Position numbers and translations under genes: made by a program. From positions 280,143 through 344,142 of the forward strand of contig DASRBI010000017.1 of NCBI GenBank assembly GCA_035685165.1: a DNA stretch of 64,000 bases. Direction: 5' to 3'. Below are positions 1-9,226 of the stretch, in pieces. The notes beneath the pieces are model-generated. The model was given only the letters and a program-made list of their open reading frames with translations, was not told the DNA's origin and did no database searches. The DNA comes from DATFDN01 sp035685165. Its GTDB lineage: Bacteria; Pseudomonadota; Alphaproteobacteria; Acetobacterales; Acetobacteraceae. The stretch's first letter is position 1; every line of letters begins with the position of its first letter.

Positions 1-561
1 AAACTCCGCACTGAACCCAGCTTGCGCTTTTTGGTGACGTCGGTCGGCTTCTACGGCATGTCCACCTTCGAGGGGCCAGTGATGTCGGTGCGCGACGTCA
101 ACGCGCTGTCGCACTACACCGACTGGGGAATCGGACACGTGCATTCTGGTTCGCTCGGCTGGGTGGCGTTCGTCAGCTTCGGCGCGATGTACTACGTGTT
201 CCCGCGCCTGTGGGGTCGCACGACGCTCTACTCCACGCGCCTGGCCGCCTGGCACTTCTGGATCGCCACTTTGGGGATCGTTTTCTACATCGTCTCGATG
301 TGGGTGGCCGGCATCACCGAGGGGCTGATGTGGCGTGCCTACGATCAGTACGGGTTCCTGCAATACTCGTTCATCGAGTCGATCGCGGCGGTGCATCCCT
401 ATTTCGTGATCCGCCTGATGGGCGGGCTGATGTTCCTGATCGGCGGGCTGCTGATGGTCTACAACATCTATCGCACCGCCAGGGGCACAGTCGTCGGGAC
501 GCCGGCTCCGGCGCTGCCCGCCGTTGCCCATCCGGTCGAGCTGGCCGTGGCGGGAGAGTAA
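1..561 (+). CDS. ccoN: cbb3-type cytochrome c oxidase subunit I (CcoN), C-terminal part
   Basis: Partial gene cut by the left window edge; about 186 codons remain, so more than half of a typical subunit of about 480 residues is missing. CcoN is the catalytic haem-copper subunit that reduces O2 in the inner membrane and pumps protons. The visible part carries the family-typical stretch TDWGIGHVHSGSLGWVAF followed by several hydrophobic helices and a short Ala/Pro-rich tail. ccoO starts 7 bases after the stop, so this is the first gene of the ccoNOQP operon. The identification rests on the diagnostic His-containing helix and on the downstream cco genes. Confidence 0.95.
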   Translation, partial: KLRTEPSLRFLVTSVGFYGMSTFEGPVMSVRDVNALSHYTDWGIGHVHSGSLGWVAFVSFGAMYYVFPRLWGRTTLYSTRLAAWHFWIATLGIVFYIVSMWVAGITEGLMWRAYDQYGFLQYSFIESIAAVHPYFVIRLMGGLMFLIGGLLMVYNIYRTARGTVVGTPAPALPAVAHPVELAVAGE

Positions 562-568
562 ACCTGAC

Positions 569-1291
569 ATGCAACTCCGACACGAAATCTTGGAAAAGAA
601 CGCGATCCTGTTGCTGATCGCCTCGCTGTTCGTGGTTCTGGTCGGCGGCATTGTGGAGATCGTGCCGCTGTTCACCATCGAAACCACCGTCGAGCCGGTG
701 CAGGGCGTGCGGCCATACTCGCCGCTCGAACTGCGCGGGCGCGACATCTATGTGCGCGAGGGCTGCTATCTCTGCCACAGCCAGCAGATACGTACGCTGC
801 GTGATGAGGTGGAACGCTACGGCCATTACTCGCTGGCCGCCGAGAGCATGTATGACCATCCCTTCCAGTGGGGCAGCAAGCGCATCGGCCCGGATTTGGC
901 GCGGGTCGGCGGCAAATACTCGAACGATTGGCACTACGCGCATTTGGCCAATCCGCAGGAGATGGTGCCCGAGTCGTTGATGCCGCATTACGCGTTCCTG
1001 GCGCAGAACAAGCTGGAAACGGACGACATCGCCGACCGGATGCGTACGCTGCGGAAGGTCGGCGTGCCGTATACCGACGAGGAGATCGCCAACGCACGGG
1101 CCGACCTGCTCGCCCAGGCCGACCCGACGGCGGACGCCTCGGCGCTGCTGAAACGCTATCCGAAGGCCAACGTCGTGCCGGGGAGCCCCGACGGGCCGAC
1201 CGAAATGGACGCGCTGGTCGCCTATCTTCAGATGCTCGGCACCTTGGTCAACTTCGCCGACCCCGCCACCGAGAAGAGGCTCCAGCAATGA
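569..1291 (+). CDS. ccoO: cbb3-type cytochrome c oxidase monohaem subunit II (CcoO)
   Basis: 240-residue membrane-anchored monohaem cytochrome c that passes electrons to CcoN. One N-terminal transmembrane segment (about residues 13-33) is followed by a periplasmic domain with the single haem motif CYLCH near residue 68 and many conserved residues (RDIYVREGC, QIRTL, GPDLARVGGKYSNDWH). The ATG at 569 is chosen over the in-frame upstream start at 524, which would lie inside ccoN. The stop TGA overlaps the ATG of ccoQ by two bases, pointing to translational coupling. Confidence 0.96.
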   Translation: MQLRHEILEKNAILLLIASLFVVLVGGIVEIVPLFTIETTVEPVQGVRPYSPLELRGRDIYVREGCYLCHSQQIRTLRDEVERYGHYSLAAESMYDHPFQWGSKRIGPDLARVGGKYSNDWHYAHLANPQEMVPESLMPHYAFLAQNKLETDDIADRMRTLRKVGVPYTDEEIANARADLLAQADPTADASALLKRYPKANVVPGSPDGPTEMDALVAYLQMLGTLVNFADPATEKRLQQ

Positions 1292-1446
1292 CCGCCTCGC
1301 TGCTCGCGCTCGCCCACTGGCTGCACCATTACACCGTCGCGGCGATGGTGGCGGTGTTCGTGGCCACCTTCCTCAGCCTCTACTGGCCCGGCCGCAAGGA
1401 ACAGGTCGAGCGCCCGGGCCGCATCCCGCTAGAGGACGACGAATAG
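1288..1446 (+). CDS. ccoQ: cbb3-type oxidase small subunit CcoQ/FixQ
   Basis: 52-residue protein, the usual size of CcoQ. It has one transmembrane helix (about residues 17-33, ending LYWPGRK) followed by a charged tail ending LEDDE. CcoQ stabilises the cbb3 complex. Its ATG overlaps the ccoO stop, and its TAG shares its last base with the GTG of ccoP, so it is embedded in a tightly overlapping operon. Family recognition relies on position, size and the W-P-G-R-K motif after the helix. Confidence 0.9.
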   Translation: MTASLLALAHWLHHYTVAAMVAVFVATFLSLYWPGRKEQVERPGRIPLEDDE

Positions 1447-2318
1447 TGCCGACCAAGATCGAAAAGGATGCCTACTCGGGCACCGACACCACCGGGCACG
1501 AATGGGACGGGATCAAGGAGCTCAACACGCCGCTGCCCAAATGGTGGGTATGGATTTTCTTGGCCACCATCGTCTGGGCGGCGGGCTACTGCCTGTTGTT
1601 TCCCTCGTTCCCGTATGGTCCTGGCTATTTCCGCGGCTTGCTCGGCTATTCGGCGCGCACGCGGGTCGATAACGAGGTCGCCGCCATCAATGCGGCGCGT
1701 GCCGCCTCGCTCGACAGGATCGCGGCCCTGCCGTTCGAGCAGATCCGCAAGGATCCGAAGCTTCTCGAGCTGGCGCTGGTGGATGGCCGGCTCACCTTCG
1801 CCAACAACTGCCAGCCGTGCCACGGGCCGGGCGGGCAGGGGCGGCCTGGCTATCCGGCGCTCGCGGCCGGCGCGTGGATCTGGGGCGGCACGCTCGCCGA
1901 CATCCAGACCACGGTGACGCACGGTATCCGCAGCGGCGACCCCAACGCGCGGCAAAGCCAGATGCCGCCCTTCGGGTCGGGCGCGCTGAATCCCGGGCAA
2001 ATCCAGCAGGTTGCGGACTATGTGTGGACGAAGTTCTACGGCCATCCGGCCGATGGGCGCGATGTGTCGGCCGGGGCGAAGATCTTCGCCGACAACTGCG
2101 CCGCCTGCCACGGCGCCGATGGCCAGGGCAATCGGGAGATGGGCGCCCCGCGGCTGGCGAGCCATGTGCATCTCTACGGTGACAGCCGCGAGGCGATCGT
2201 ATCGCAAGTAACCACCCCCCGCAACGGCGTGATGCCGAACTGGAACACGCGGCTCGATCCCGCAACCTTAAAGAGCGTCGTGCTTTACGTGCATTCGCTC
2301 GGCGGCGGCGAGAACTGA
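1446..2318 (+). CDS. ccoP: cbb3-type cytochrome c oxidase dihaem subunit III (CcoP)
   Basis: 290-residue dihaem cytochrome c, normal for the family. The N-terminus has the CcoP signature (HEWDGIKELNTPLPKWW) and one transmembrane anchor. Two cytochrome c domains follow with haem motifs CQPCH (about residue 121) and CAACH (about residue 219). CcoP takes electrons from soluble cytochrome c or bc1 and feeds CcoO/CcoN. The start codon is GTG, sharing a base with the ccoQ stop. The TGA overlaps the ccoG ATG by one base. Downstream genes are the assembly factors ccoGHIS, completing the cluster. Confidence 0.96.
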   Translation: MPTKIEKDAYSGTDTTGHEWDGIKELNTPLPKWWVWIFLATIVWAAGYCLLFPSFPYGPGYFRGLLGYSARTRVDNEVAAINAARAASLDRIAALPFEQIRKDPKLLELALVDGRLTFANNCQPCHGPGGQGRPGYPALAAGAWIWGGTLADIQTTVTHGIRSGDPNARQSQMPPFGSGALNPGQIQQVADYVWTKFYGHPADGRDVSAGAKIFADNCAACHGADGQGNREMGAPRLASHVHLYGDSREAIVSQVTTPRNGVMPNWNTRLDPATLKSVVLYVHSLGGGEN

Positions 2319-3805
2319 TGTCGCGCATCGCCAAGACCGACCGCCAGCTCCGCGAACAGGCCGCGGCGCACTCCGGCGCGCTCTATGCGAGCCGGGTGCG
2401 CGTCTATCCGATGGCCGTGCACGGCGTCATGCGCCGCATCAAGTGGGGTGTGCTGATCGCCTGCCTGTCCGCTTACTACCTGCTGCCGTGGCTGCGCTGG
2501 GACCGCGGTCCGCTGCATCCCAATCAAGCCGTGCTGCTCGACCTTTGGAACGAGCGGTTCTATTTCTTCGGGCTCGAACTCTGGCCGCAGGACATTTTCT
2601 ACCTCGCGGGCGCCCTGATCGCGGGCGCGGTGCTCCTCTTTTTCGTCACGAGCCTCGTCGGTCGCGTGTGGTGCGGCTACACCTGCCCGCAGACCGTTTG
2701 GACCGACCTGTTCATGTGGGTCGAGCGTCTGATCGAGGGCGACCGTAACGAGCGGATGCGGCGCGACGCGCAACCGCTCTCGTTCGAGAAGGTTTGGCGC
2801 AAGACGCTGAAGCACGGGCTTTGGCTCGCAATCGCATTCTGGACCGGCGGCGCCTGGATCATGTACTACGTCGATGCGCCGACGGTGACTCGCGAATTCT
2901 GGACCGGCGCGGCCTCCACCCAGGTTTACGCCTTCATCTTCCTGTTCACTTTCACCACCTATTCGCTCGCCGGCTGGGCGCGCGAGCAGGTGTGCACCTA
3001 CATGTGCCCCTGGCCGCGGTTTCAGTCGGCCATGCTGGACGAGCACAGCTTCACCGTCACCTATGAGGCGTGGCGAGGCGAGCCGCGCACGCGCGGCAAG
3101 CATGCTGGCGACGCCGGCTCGGCGGGCGACTGCGTCGATTGCCTCGCTTGCATTCATGCTTGCCCCACCGGAATCGACATCCGCGACGGTATCCAGCTCG
3201 AGTGCATCAATTGCGGGCTGTGCATGGATGCCTGCAACCATGTGATGGAGAAGCTCGGCCGCAGCAAGTGGCTCATAAGCTGGGATACGCTGGCGCGGCA
3301 GGCCGCGAAGAAAGAGGGGCGCCCGGCGCCGCTGCGGCTGCTGCGCGCGCGCAGCGTGATCTACATCGCCGCGCTCGCGGTGGCGCTGGTCACGACAGCG
3401 ACGGCGCTGCTCACGCGGCACACGCAGGCGCTGTCTGTGGAGCGCGACCGCGCGCCGCTTTATGTCATGCTGCCGGATGGCACACTCAGGAACGGCTACA
3501 CCATCCGTATTCTGAACAAGCGCCGGGAAGTCGGAAACTATGAGTTGGTTCTGCCCGATTTCCCCGGCGCCGTGCTCGCGGTCGCGGAGTGGGACTTGCT
3601 GCCGGCCGGCAAGCTCGACTTGCCAGTCGGTCCCGATCAGGCCGGCACGTTCCGCGTGCTGGTGACGGGACGTCCGATGCACCTCGTCGAAGGGGCCCAG
3701 CCAGTCGATTTCGTGCTGCGTAATCGCGCCACCGGCGAGACCACCACGTACCGGAGCATCTTCATGGGTCCGAAAGGGTTCAGCCCGGCAGTGCAGGCAC
3801 CATGA
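2318..3805 (+). CDS. ccoG: cbb3 oxidase accessory protein CcoG (RdxA/FixG), polyferredoxin
   Basis: 495-residue integral membrane iron-sulphur protein required for cbb3 maturation. In the family it is a membrane Cu(II) reductase that helps copper delivery to the oxidase. Visible features are an N-terminal membrane region, a VWCGYTCPQTVWTD motif near residue 125, CTYMCPWPR near 228, two ferredoxin clusters from about residue 271 (CVDCLACIHACP, then CINCGLCMDACN), a further helix, and a C-terminal Ig-like domain. It overlaps ccoP by one base and ccoH by four (ATGA). Confidence 0.95.
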   Translation: MSRIAKTDRQLREQAAAHSGALYASRVRVYPMAVHGVMRRIKWGVLIACLSAYYLLPWLRWDRGPLHPNQAVLLDLWNERFYFFGLELWPQDIFYLAGALIAGAVLLFFVTSLVGRVWCGYTCPQTVWTDLFMWVERLIEGDRNERMRRDAQPLSFEKVWRKTLKHGLWLAIAFWTGGAWIMYYVDAPTVTREFWTGAASTQVYAFIFLFTFTTYSLAGWAREQVCTYMCPWPRFQSAMLDEHSFTVTYEAWRGEPRTRGKHAGDAGSAGDCVDCLACIHACPTGIDIRDGIQLECINCGLCMDACNHVMEKLGRSKWLISWDTLARQAAKKEGRPAPLRLLRARSVIYIAALAVALVTTATALLTRHTQALSVERDRAPLYVMLPDGTLRNGYTIRILNKRREVGNYELVLPDFPGAVLAVAEWDLLPAGKLDLPVGPDQAGTFRVLVTGRPMHLVEGAQPVDFVLRNRATGETTTYRSIFMGPKGFSPAVQAP

Positions 3806-4284
3806 GGCAGGTTCGGAGCGAGGCCGCGCGGACGCCGTGGCGTTGGTATCCGCTCGGCTTGACCGGCGCGATGCTGCTGGTGTTCGCGGTCAACGGCGTG
3901 ATGGTTTACGATGCGCTGCGCTCCTTTCCGGGCACGGCCGGCGAGGACGGGTTCGATCTCAGCAACAGCTATAATCGCGTGCTGGACGCGGCGGCGCGGC
4001 AGCAGGCGCTCGGCTGGCAGGTCACGGCCCGGCTCGACGGAGCGCACCGTCCGCGGCTCGTGGCCGTCGATCGTAGCGGCGCTCCGCTCGGCGCGGTTGC
4101 CGTGCAGGCGGCTGCGGAGCGCCCCGTGGGGCCGCCCGAGCATACCGAACTTCATTTCACGGGCCGCGGTGCGGGCCGGTTCGTTGCCGCCGAAACCCTG
4201 GGGCGCGGCCAATGGGTCGTGACGGTCACGATACGGCGCGACGGCCAGGCGATGAGCACGACGGCGCGGCTCGTCGTGCCATGA
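3802..4284 (+). CDS. ccoH: cbb3 oxidase assembly protein CcoH/FixH
   Basis: 160-residue protein with one N-terminal transmembrane helix (about residues 15-37) containing the FixH-type stretch VNGVMVYDALRSFPG and then a periplasmic beta-rich domain. FixH-family proteins are needed for assembly of the cbb3 complex and are thought to act with the copper ATPase CcoI. The gene sits between ccoG and ccoI with ATGA overlaps at both ends, the canonical order. The extracytoplasmic domain is poorly conserved, so the call leans on the N-terminus and the context. Confidence 0.9.
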   Translation: MRQVRSEAARTPWRWYPLGLTGAMLLVFAVNGVMVYDALRSFPGTAGEDGFDLSNSYNRVLDAAARQQALGWQVTARLDGAHRPRLVAVDRSGAPLGAVAVQAAAERPVGPPEHTELHFTGRGAGRFVAAETLGRGQWVVTVTIRRDGQAMSTTARLVVP

Positions 4285-6632
4285 CGGCCGAGGTCGTCCG
4301 GGCCGACACCCTGGCGCAAGCGACGTGTGTGCATTGCGGCGAGCCCGCGCCGGCCGGGCACCGCTTCTGCTGCCCGGGCTGCGCCGCGGCCTATGAGGTG
4401 ATCCAGGGACTTGGGCTCGGCCGCTACTACCGCGAGCGCGTGCTCGATCCGGCCATGCGGGCGCCGAAACCGGAGCCGGGGGCGCGCGCTGACCTGGAGC
4501 GCCATGTCGCCGCGCTCGATGACGGCGCCCGCGAACTGGTGCTCGCGATCGACGGGCTGCAATGCGGCGCGTGCGTGTGGCTGATCGAATCGGTGCTGGC
4601 GCGCGAGCCGGAGCTGCTGCACGGCCGGGTCAACATGACCACACGGCGGCTGCGCCTCGTCTGGCGCGGCCAGGCGGAGCGCGCCGCGCAGCTCGTCGGC
4701 CGCATCGAGGCGCTCGGCTACCGGCTCGTGCCCTTCGAGACGTCGGCGCTGGCCGCCGCCCGCGAGGCGGTAACGCGGCGGCTTTTGCGCGCGCTCGCGG
4801 TGGCCGGCTTCGCGGCGGGTAACGTGATGCTGATCGCGCTCGGCACATGGGTGGGCGCGCGGCAGGGGATGGGCGCGGCGACGCGCGACCTGCTGCATTG
4901 GCTGAGCGCGCTGATCGCGGTGCCGGCGATCGCTTATGCCGGCCGGCCGTTCTTCGGTTCCGCGCTCTTTGCGCTGCGCCAGCGGCGCACCAACATGGAC
5001 GTGCCGATCAGCGTCGGCGTGCTGCTCGTGACCGGGTTGAGCCTCTGGCAGACCGCGACCGGCGGCGCGCAGACCTACTTCGAATCGGCGGTTATGCTGC
5101 TGTTCTTCCTGCTGGCCGGACGGCTGCTGGATACGCAGGCGCGCGGCCGCGCCCACGCCGCGGCGGAGGAGCTGCTGACGCTGCGCGGCGGCGATGTGGT
5201 CGTGCTCGGAGCGGACGGCACGCTGGTTCGCCGCCCGCAAAGCGCGATCGCGGTCGGCGACCGGATCCTTGCCGGTTTGGGCGAGCGGATCGGGGCCGAC
5301 GGCGTGGTCGAGGCGGGCGAGTCCTCGCTCGATACAAGCCTTGTGACCGGCGAGAGCCGGCCGGTCGCGGTCGGCGCGGGCAGCGCGGTGTTTGCCGGAA
5401 CGCTTAATCTCGACGCCCCGCTGACGATCCGCGTCACCGCGGCCGGCAACGGAACCTTGCTTGCCGAATGTGTGCGGCTGATCGAGGCCGCCGAGGCACG
5501 CCGTTCCCGCTTCATCGTGCTCGCCGACCGCGTGGCGCGCCGCTATGCGCCGCTTGTGCATCTGCTTGCACTCGGCACTTTTCTCTACTGGGTCATTGTG
5601 GGCGGCGCCCCGATCGCGGATGCGCTGCTGGTCGGCTGCGCGGTGCTGATCATCACCTGTCCCTGTGCACTCGCGCTCGCCGTGCCGCTCGTGCAGGTGA
5701 TCGCCACCGGGCGGCTGTTCACGGGCGGCATCCTGCTCAAATCGCCAACCGCGCTCGAGCGCCTGGCGGAAGTCGATACGGTGGTTTTCGACAAGACCGG
5801 CACGCTTACCGAACCCGAGCTTCGCCTTGCCGGCCGCCCGGACCGGGATGCGCTGCGCGAGGCGGCAGCCCTTGCCGCGGCCAGCCGCCACCCGCTCGCC
5901 CGCGTGCTCTGCGCCGCCGCTCCCCCCGTGGTTCCGGCCGCTGGAGCAGAGGAGATGCCGGGCGCGGGGATTGCCTGCGGCGCGGCTCGGCTCGGCAGCG
6001 CCCGCTTCTGCGGGGTCGATGCCGGGGCGGGCGAGGGACCGGAGCTGTGGTTCGTGCGGCCCGCGCATCCGCCCGTCCGCTTCGGCTTCATTGAGCATTT
6101 GCGCGACGACGCGGAGGCGACCGTCGCGCGCTTGCGTAAGCTCGGGCTTCGCCTCGCGCTTCTGTCGGGCGACCGCCCGGAGTCCGTTTCCCGCATCGCC
6201 GCGGCGCTCGGGATCGAGACATGGCAGGCCGGACTGCGCCCGCGAGACAAGGTCGCCGCGCTGGAGGCGATGCAGACACGCGGCGCGCGCGTGCTGATGG
6301 TGGGCGATGGATTGAACGACGGACCCGCGCTCGCCGTGGCCAGCGTTTCCGCCTCACCGTCGACGGCGGCGGACCTGAGCCAGACCGTGGCGGATTTCGT
6401 CTATCAGGGCCGCGCGCTGGCGCCGGTAGCCGTCGCCATCTCCACCGCGCGGCGCGCCCGGGCGGTGACGCGGCAGAATCTCGCGCTGGCGCTCGGCTAT
6501 AACGGGCTGATGGTGCCGCTAGCGATGCTCGGGTTCGTTACGCCGTGGCTCGCCGCGGCGGCCATGTCGGTTTCCTCGGCGGTGGTGATGCTGAACAGCA
6601 CCCGCCTGCGCCTAGCGCGAGCGGCGGCATGA
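4281..6632 (+). CDS. ccoI: P1B-type copper-exporting ATPase CcoI/FixI for cbb3 assembly
   Basis: 783-residue copper ATPase that moves Cu(I) across the inner membrane for CcoN metallation. In order: an N-terminal Cys-rich segment (CVHCG, CCPGC), a heavy-metal-associated domain with GLQCGACVW near residue 93, membrane helices, the actuator TGES motif, the transmembrane metal-site CPCALALAVP (about residue 460), the phosphorylation motif DKTGTLTE (Asp about 504), the SRHP nucleotide motif and GDGLNDGPAL. The ATG at 4281 overlaps the ccoH stop and replaces a longer frame starting inside ccoH. The doubled Cys-rich N-terminus separates FixI-type from general CopA-type pumps. Confidence 0.95.
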   Translation: MTAEVVRADTLAQATCVHCGEPAPAGHRFCCPGCAAAYEVIQGLGLGRYYRERVLDPAMRAPKPEPGARADLERHVAALDDGARELVLAIDGLQCGACVWLIESVLAREPELLHGRVNMTTRRLRLVWRGQAERAAQLVGRIEALGYRLVPFETSALAAAREAVTRRLLRALAVAGFAAGNVMLIALGTWVGARQGMGAATRDLLHWLSALIAVPAIAYAGRPFFGSALFALRQRRTNMDVPISVGVLLVTGLSLWQTATGGAQTYFESAVMLLFFLLAGRLLDTQARGRAHAAAEELLTLRGGDVVVLGADGTLVRRPQSAIAVGDRILAGLGERIGADGVVEAGESSLDTSLVTGESRPVAVGAGSAVFAGTLNLDAPLTIRVTAAGNGTLLAECVRLIEAAEARRSRFIVLADRVARRYAPLVHLLALGTFLYWVIVGGAPIADALLVGCAVLIITCPCALALAVPLVQVIATGRLFTGGILLKSPTALERLAEVDTVVFDKTGTLTEPELRLAGRPDRDALREAAALAAASRHPLARVLCAAAPPVVPAAGAEEMPGAGIACGAARLGSARFCGVDAGAGEGPELWFVRPAHPPVRFGFIEHLRDDAEATVARLRKLGLRLALLSGDRPESVSRIAAALGIETWQAGLRPRDKVAALEAMQTRGARVLMVGDGLNDGPALAVASVSASPSTAADLSQTVADFVYQGRALAPVAVAISTARRARAVTRQNLALALGYNGLMVPLAMLGFVTPWLAAAAMSVSSAVVMLNSTRLRLARAAA

Positions 6633-6766
6633 TCATCCTCTTCGGCCTGCTGGCGCTCAGCCTCTGTCTCGGCGGCATCGGCCTTGCGGCATTCCTGTGG
6701 TCGCTCAGGGACGGGCAGTATTCGGACTTGGACGGCGCGGCGCACCGGGTGCTGTTCGACGACTAG
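6629..6766 (+). CDS. ccoS: cbb3-type cytochrome oxidase assembly protein CcoS
   Basis: 45-residue protein with one transmembrane helix followed by the family hallmark FLWSLRDGQYSDLDG and a short acidic tail. CcoS is required for haem/copper cofactor insertion into CcoN. It starts at the ATG overlapping the ccoI stop (ATGA) and ends the cco operon. It is easy to miss because of its size, but the W-x-x-x-x-GQ[YF]-D-DL motif is diagnostic. Confidence 0.92.
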   Translation: MIILFGLLALSLCLGGIGLAAFLWSLRDGQYSDLDGAAHRVLFDD

Positions 6767-6832
6767 CGGGCCTGCGGCTCATAGGGTTTTGTACTGCCTC
6801 GTCGCGGCCCTGTGAGTCACAAGCAAACAATC

Positions 6833-9217
6833 ATGTCGCCCCAGCCGGACGGGTCCCGGACGCGCCTCCACCAGCAAGCTCCGCTCGACGCGGCGGCGGT
6901 GCTGGAGAGCATGGGCGATGCCTTCTATGCACTCGATGCCGACTGGCGCTTCACGTACGCCAACCGCCGCGCACTCGAGTTCTGGAACGTCCAGCTCGAG
7001 GACCTGATCGGCCGCACAGTCTGGGACGTGTTCCCGAGCATGATCGGCACCTACAACGAAGCCGCGCTGCGCCAGGTCGCCGCGACACGGACCCCGCTGA
7101 TGTTCGAGGGACACTCCCCGACCACGGGTGCATTCGTCTCCGTCACCATCGGTATCGCCGGCGCTTCGGGCGTCGCCGTCTATTTCCGCGACATAACGGC
7201 GCGCAAGCTCGCCGAGCACCGGCTGCGGGCTAGCGAGGAGCACCTGCGCCTGGCGCAGGAGGCGGGCGGGATCGGCACCTGGGAGCGTTCCGTCGCCACG
7301 GGCGTGATGTTGGGCTCGGAGCAGATGTACAGGCTGCTCGGCCGCGAGCCCATGCCGGACGCCAATCTGCTGCCGATCCTGCACCACGCGATCCATCCCG
7401 ACGATCGGGCGGCGGCGGCCGAAGCGGCGGAGGCGTTCCTCTCCCGGCCGGGCCCGCTCAGGATCGAGTTGCGCGCGCTCTGGCCGAACGGCGAGGTGCA
7501 CTGGCTGGTGTTCATCGGCCGCACCGACGCCGGGCCGGATGGACGGCCGGAGCGGATGCTCGGCGTCTGCATCGACGGCACCGCCCGCCGCCGCCAGGAG
7601 GAGGCGCTGCGCGAGGCGGCGGAACGCCTGCGCTTGGCGATGAAGGCGGGCGGGCTCGCGACCTGGGAGCTCGATGTCGCCTCCGGCCGGCGCGACTGGT
7701 CGCCCGAGGCGGCGGTCATGCACGGCTTCCCGCCCGACAAGACCAGCATGTCGCGCCGCGAATGGGGCAGCTTCATCCTGCCCGAGGACCGTCCGCGCGT
7801 GGTTCGCACCTTCGACGCCGCGGTTGCCTCCGGCCAGGACTATGCCTGCGAATACCGCATCCGCCATGTGGACGGGACGATCCGCTGGACCGCCTCCAGC
7901 GGCAGCATGCTGCGCGACGATCAGGGCCGGATGGTCCGCATCGTGGGGGTGGTGCAGGACATCACGGCGCGCCGGCGCGACGAGGAGCGGCTGCGCGAGC
8001 TGAACCGCGAGCTGGAGGCGCGGGTCGCCGCCGAGATCGCCGCCCGACAGGCCGCCCAGGCGCGTGCCGCGCACGCCGAGCGGATGCAGGCGCTCGGCCA
8101 GCTCGCGGGAGGCATCGCGCACGATTTCAACAACGTGCTCCAGGCGGTACAGGGGGGTGCGGCGCTGATCGAGCGGCGCTCCGCCGACCCGGAGGCCGTC
8201 CGCCGCTTCGCGCGGATGGTGCTCGATGCCACGGCGCGCGGCGCGGCGATCACCGGCCGCCTGCTCGCCTTCGGCCGCCGCAGCGACTTGCGCGCCGAGC
8301 CGCTCGCGGCGGCCGACGTCCTGGAAGGGCTGCACGAAATCCTGGAACATGCGCTCGGCGCGCAGATCGACGTGCTGGTGCAGGCCGAACCGGGGCTGCC
8401 GCCACTGTTGGCCGACCGCACCCAGCTCGAGACCGCGCTCGTCAATCTGGCAACCAACGCGCGCGACGCGATGCCGGAAGGCGGCCGTCTGACGCTATCG
8501 GCCGACAGCGAGACCGTCACCGATCCCCTCGCGCACCGCGCCGGGCTGTCGCCGGGGGCCTATGTGCGCCTGCGGGTCGGCGATACCGGGGTTGGCATGA
8601 GCGCGGAGACGCTCGCGCGTGCCTCGGAGCCGTTCTTCACGACCAAGCCGATCGGGCAGGGCACCGGGCTCGGGCTGGCGATGGCGCGCGGGTTCGCCGA
8701 GCAATCGGGTGGGGCGCTGGCGATCGACAGCCGGGTGGGCGGAGGGACCACGGTCACGCTGTGGTTCCCGGCCGCCGCCGCGCAGCGGCCCCCATCCGCG
8801 CCAGGGCCGGTAGTGGACGCCGAAGGCGCCGAGTTCCGCGTGCTGGTGGTGGCCGATGATCCGCTGGTCCGCGGCACGCTGGCCCACGAGCTGGAGTCCG
8901 CCGGCTATCACGTGACCGAGGCTGCCGACGGCGCCGAAGCTGTCCGTCTGATCGAGGTGGGACTGCCGCTCGATGCGATCGTGACCGATCTCGCCATGCC
9001 GGGGAGCGATGGTCTCGCCGTGATCCGCCGTGCCCAGGCGCTGCGCCCAGGCCTGCCGGCGATCCTGCTCACCGGCTATGCGGGGGAGGGCGCGGCGCTG
9101 GCACTAGGCGGGGCGCTTTCCGGCAGTTTCAGCTTGCTGAGGAAGCCGGTGAGCCGCGAGCAGCTTTGCGATCGGCTGGCCGCCTTGTTGGAGGCGCGGG
9201 CGTCGGCGCGGGCGTAG
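6833..9217 (+). CDS. Hybrid sensor histidine kinase with three PAS domains and a receiver domain
   Basis: About 794 residues. Domain order: PAS 1 (about residues 20-125), PAS 2 (about 145-255), PAS 3 (about 265-385), a short coiled coil, a dimerisation/phosphoacceptor helix with GGIAHDFNN (His about 430), an HATPase_c domain with N-box NLATNARDAM, GDTGVGMS and GTGLGLAMARG, and a C-terminal receiver with the phosphoacceptor Asp in VTDLAMPGSDG. No transmembrane segment is visible, so it is probably cytosolic. The receiver begins VVADDP where VVDDE is commoner, but an acidic pair remains. An upstream GTG at 6812 is an alternative start; neither has a clear Shine-Dalgarno. It follows the cco operon, but no sequence feature shows an oxygen-sensing role and no separate response regulator is adjacent. 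Confidence 0.9.
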   Translation: MSPQPDGSRTRLHQQAPLDAAAVLESMGDAFYALDADWRFTYANRRALEFWNVQLEDLIGRTVWDVFPSMIGTYNEAALRQVAATRTPLMFEGHSPTTGAFVSVTIGIAGASGVAVYFRDITARKLAEHRLRASEEHLRLAQEAGGIGTWERSVATGVMLGSEQMYRLLGREPMPDANLLPILHHAIHPDDRAAAAEAAEAFLSRPGPLRIELRALWPNGEVHWLVFIGRTDAGPDGRPERMLGVCIDGTARRRQEEALREAAERLRLAMKAGGLATWELDVASGRRDWSPEAAVMHGFPPDKTSMSRREWGSFILPEDRPRVVRTFDAAVASGQDYACEYRIRHVDGTIRWTASSGSMLRDDQGRMVRIVGVVQDITARRRDEERLRELNRELEARVAAEIAARQAAQARAAHAERMQALGQLAGGIAHDFNNVLQAVQGGAALIERRSADPEAVRRFARMVLDATARGAAITGRLLAFGRRSDLRAEPLAAADVLEGLHEILEHALGAQIDVLVQAEPGLPPLLADRTQLETALVNLATNARDAMPEGGRLTLSADSETVTDPLAHRAGLSPGAYVRLRVGDTGVGMSAETLARASEPFFTTKPIGQGTGLGLAMARGFAEQSGGALAIDSRVGGGTTVTLWFPAAAAQRPPSAPGPVVDAEGAEFRVLVVADDPLVRGTLAHELESAGYHVTEAADGAEAVRLIEVGLPLDAIVTDLAMPGSDGLAVIRRAQALRPGLPAILLTGYAGEGAALALGGALSGSFSLLRKPVSREQLCDRLAALLEARASARA

Positions 9218-9226
9218 GCCCACGCT

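Noticed and set aside
4152..6098. 648-codon minus-strand frame opposite ccoI
   Set aside because: Its product is low-complexity Arg/Gly/Ala-rich and has no motif; the plus strand has the full copper ATPase. High GC opens such antisense frames.
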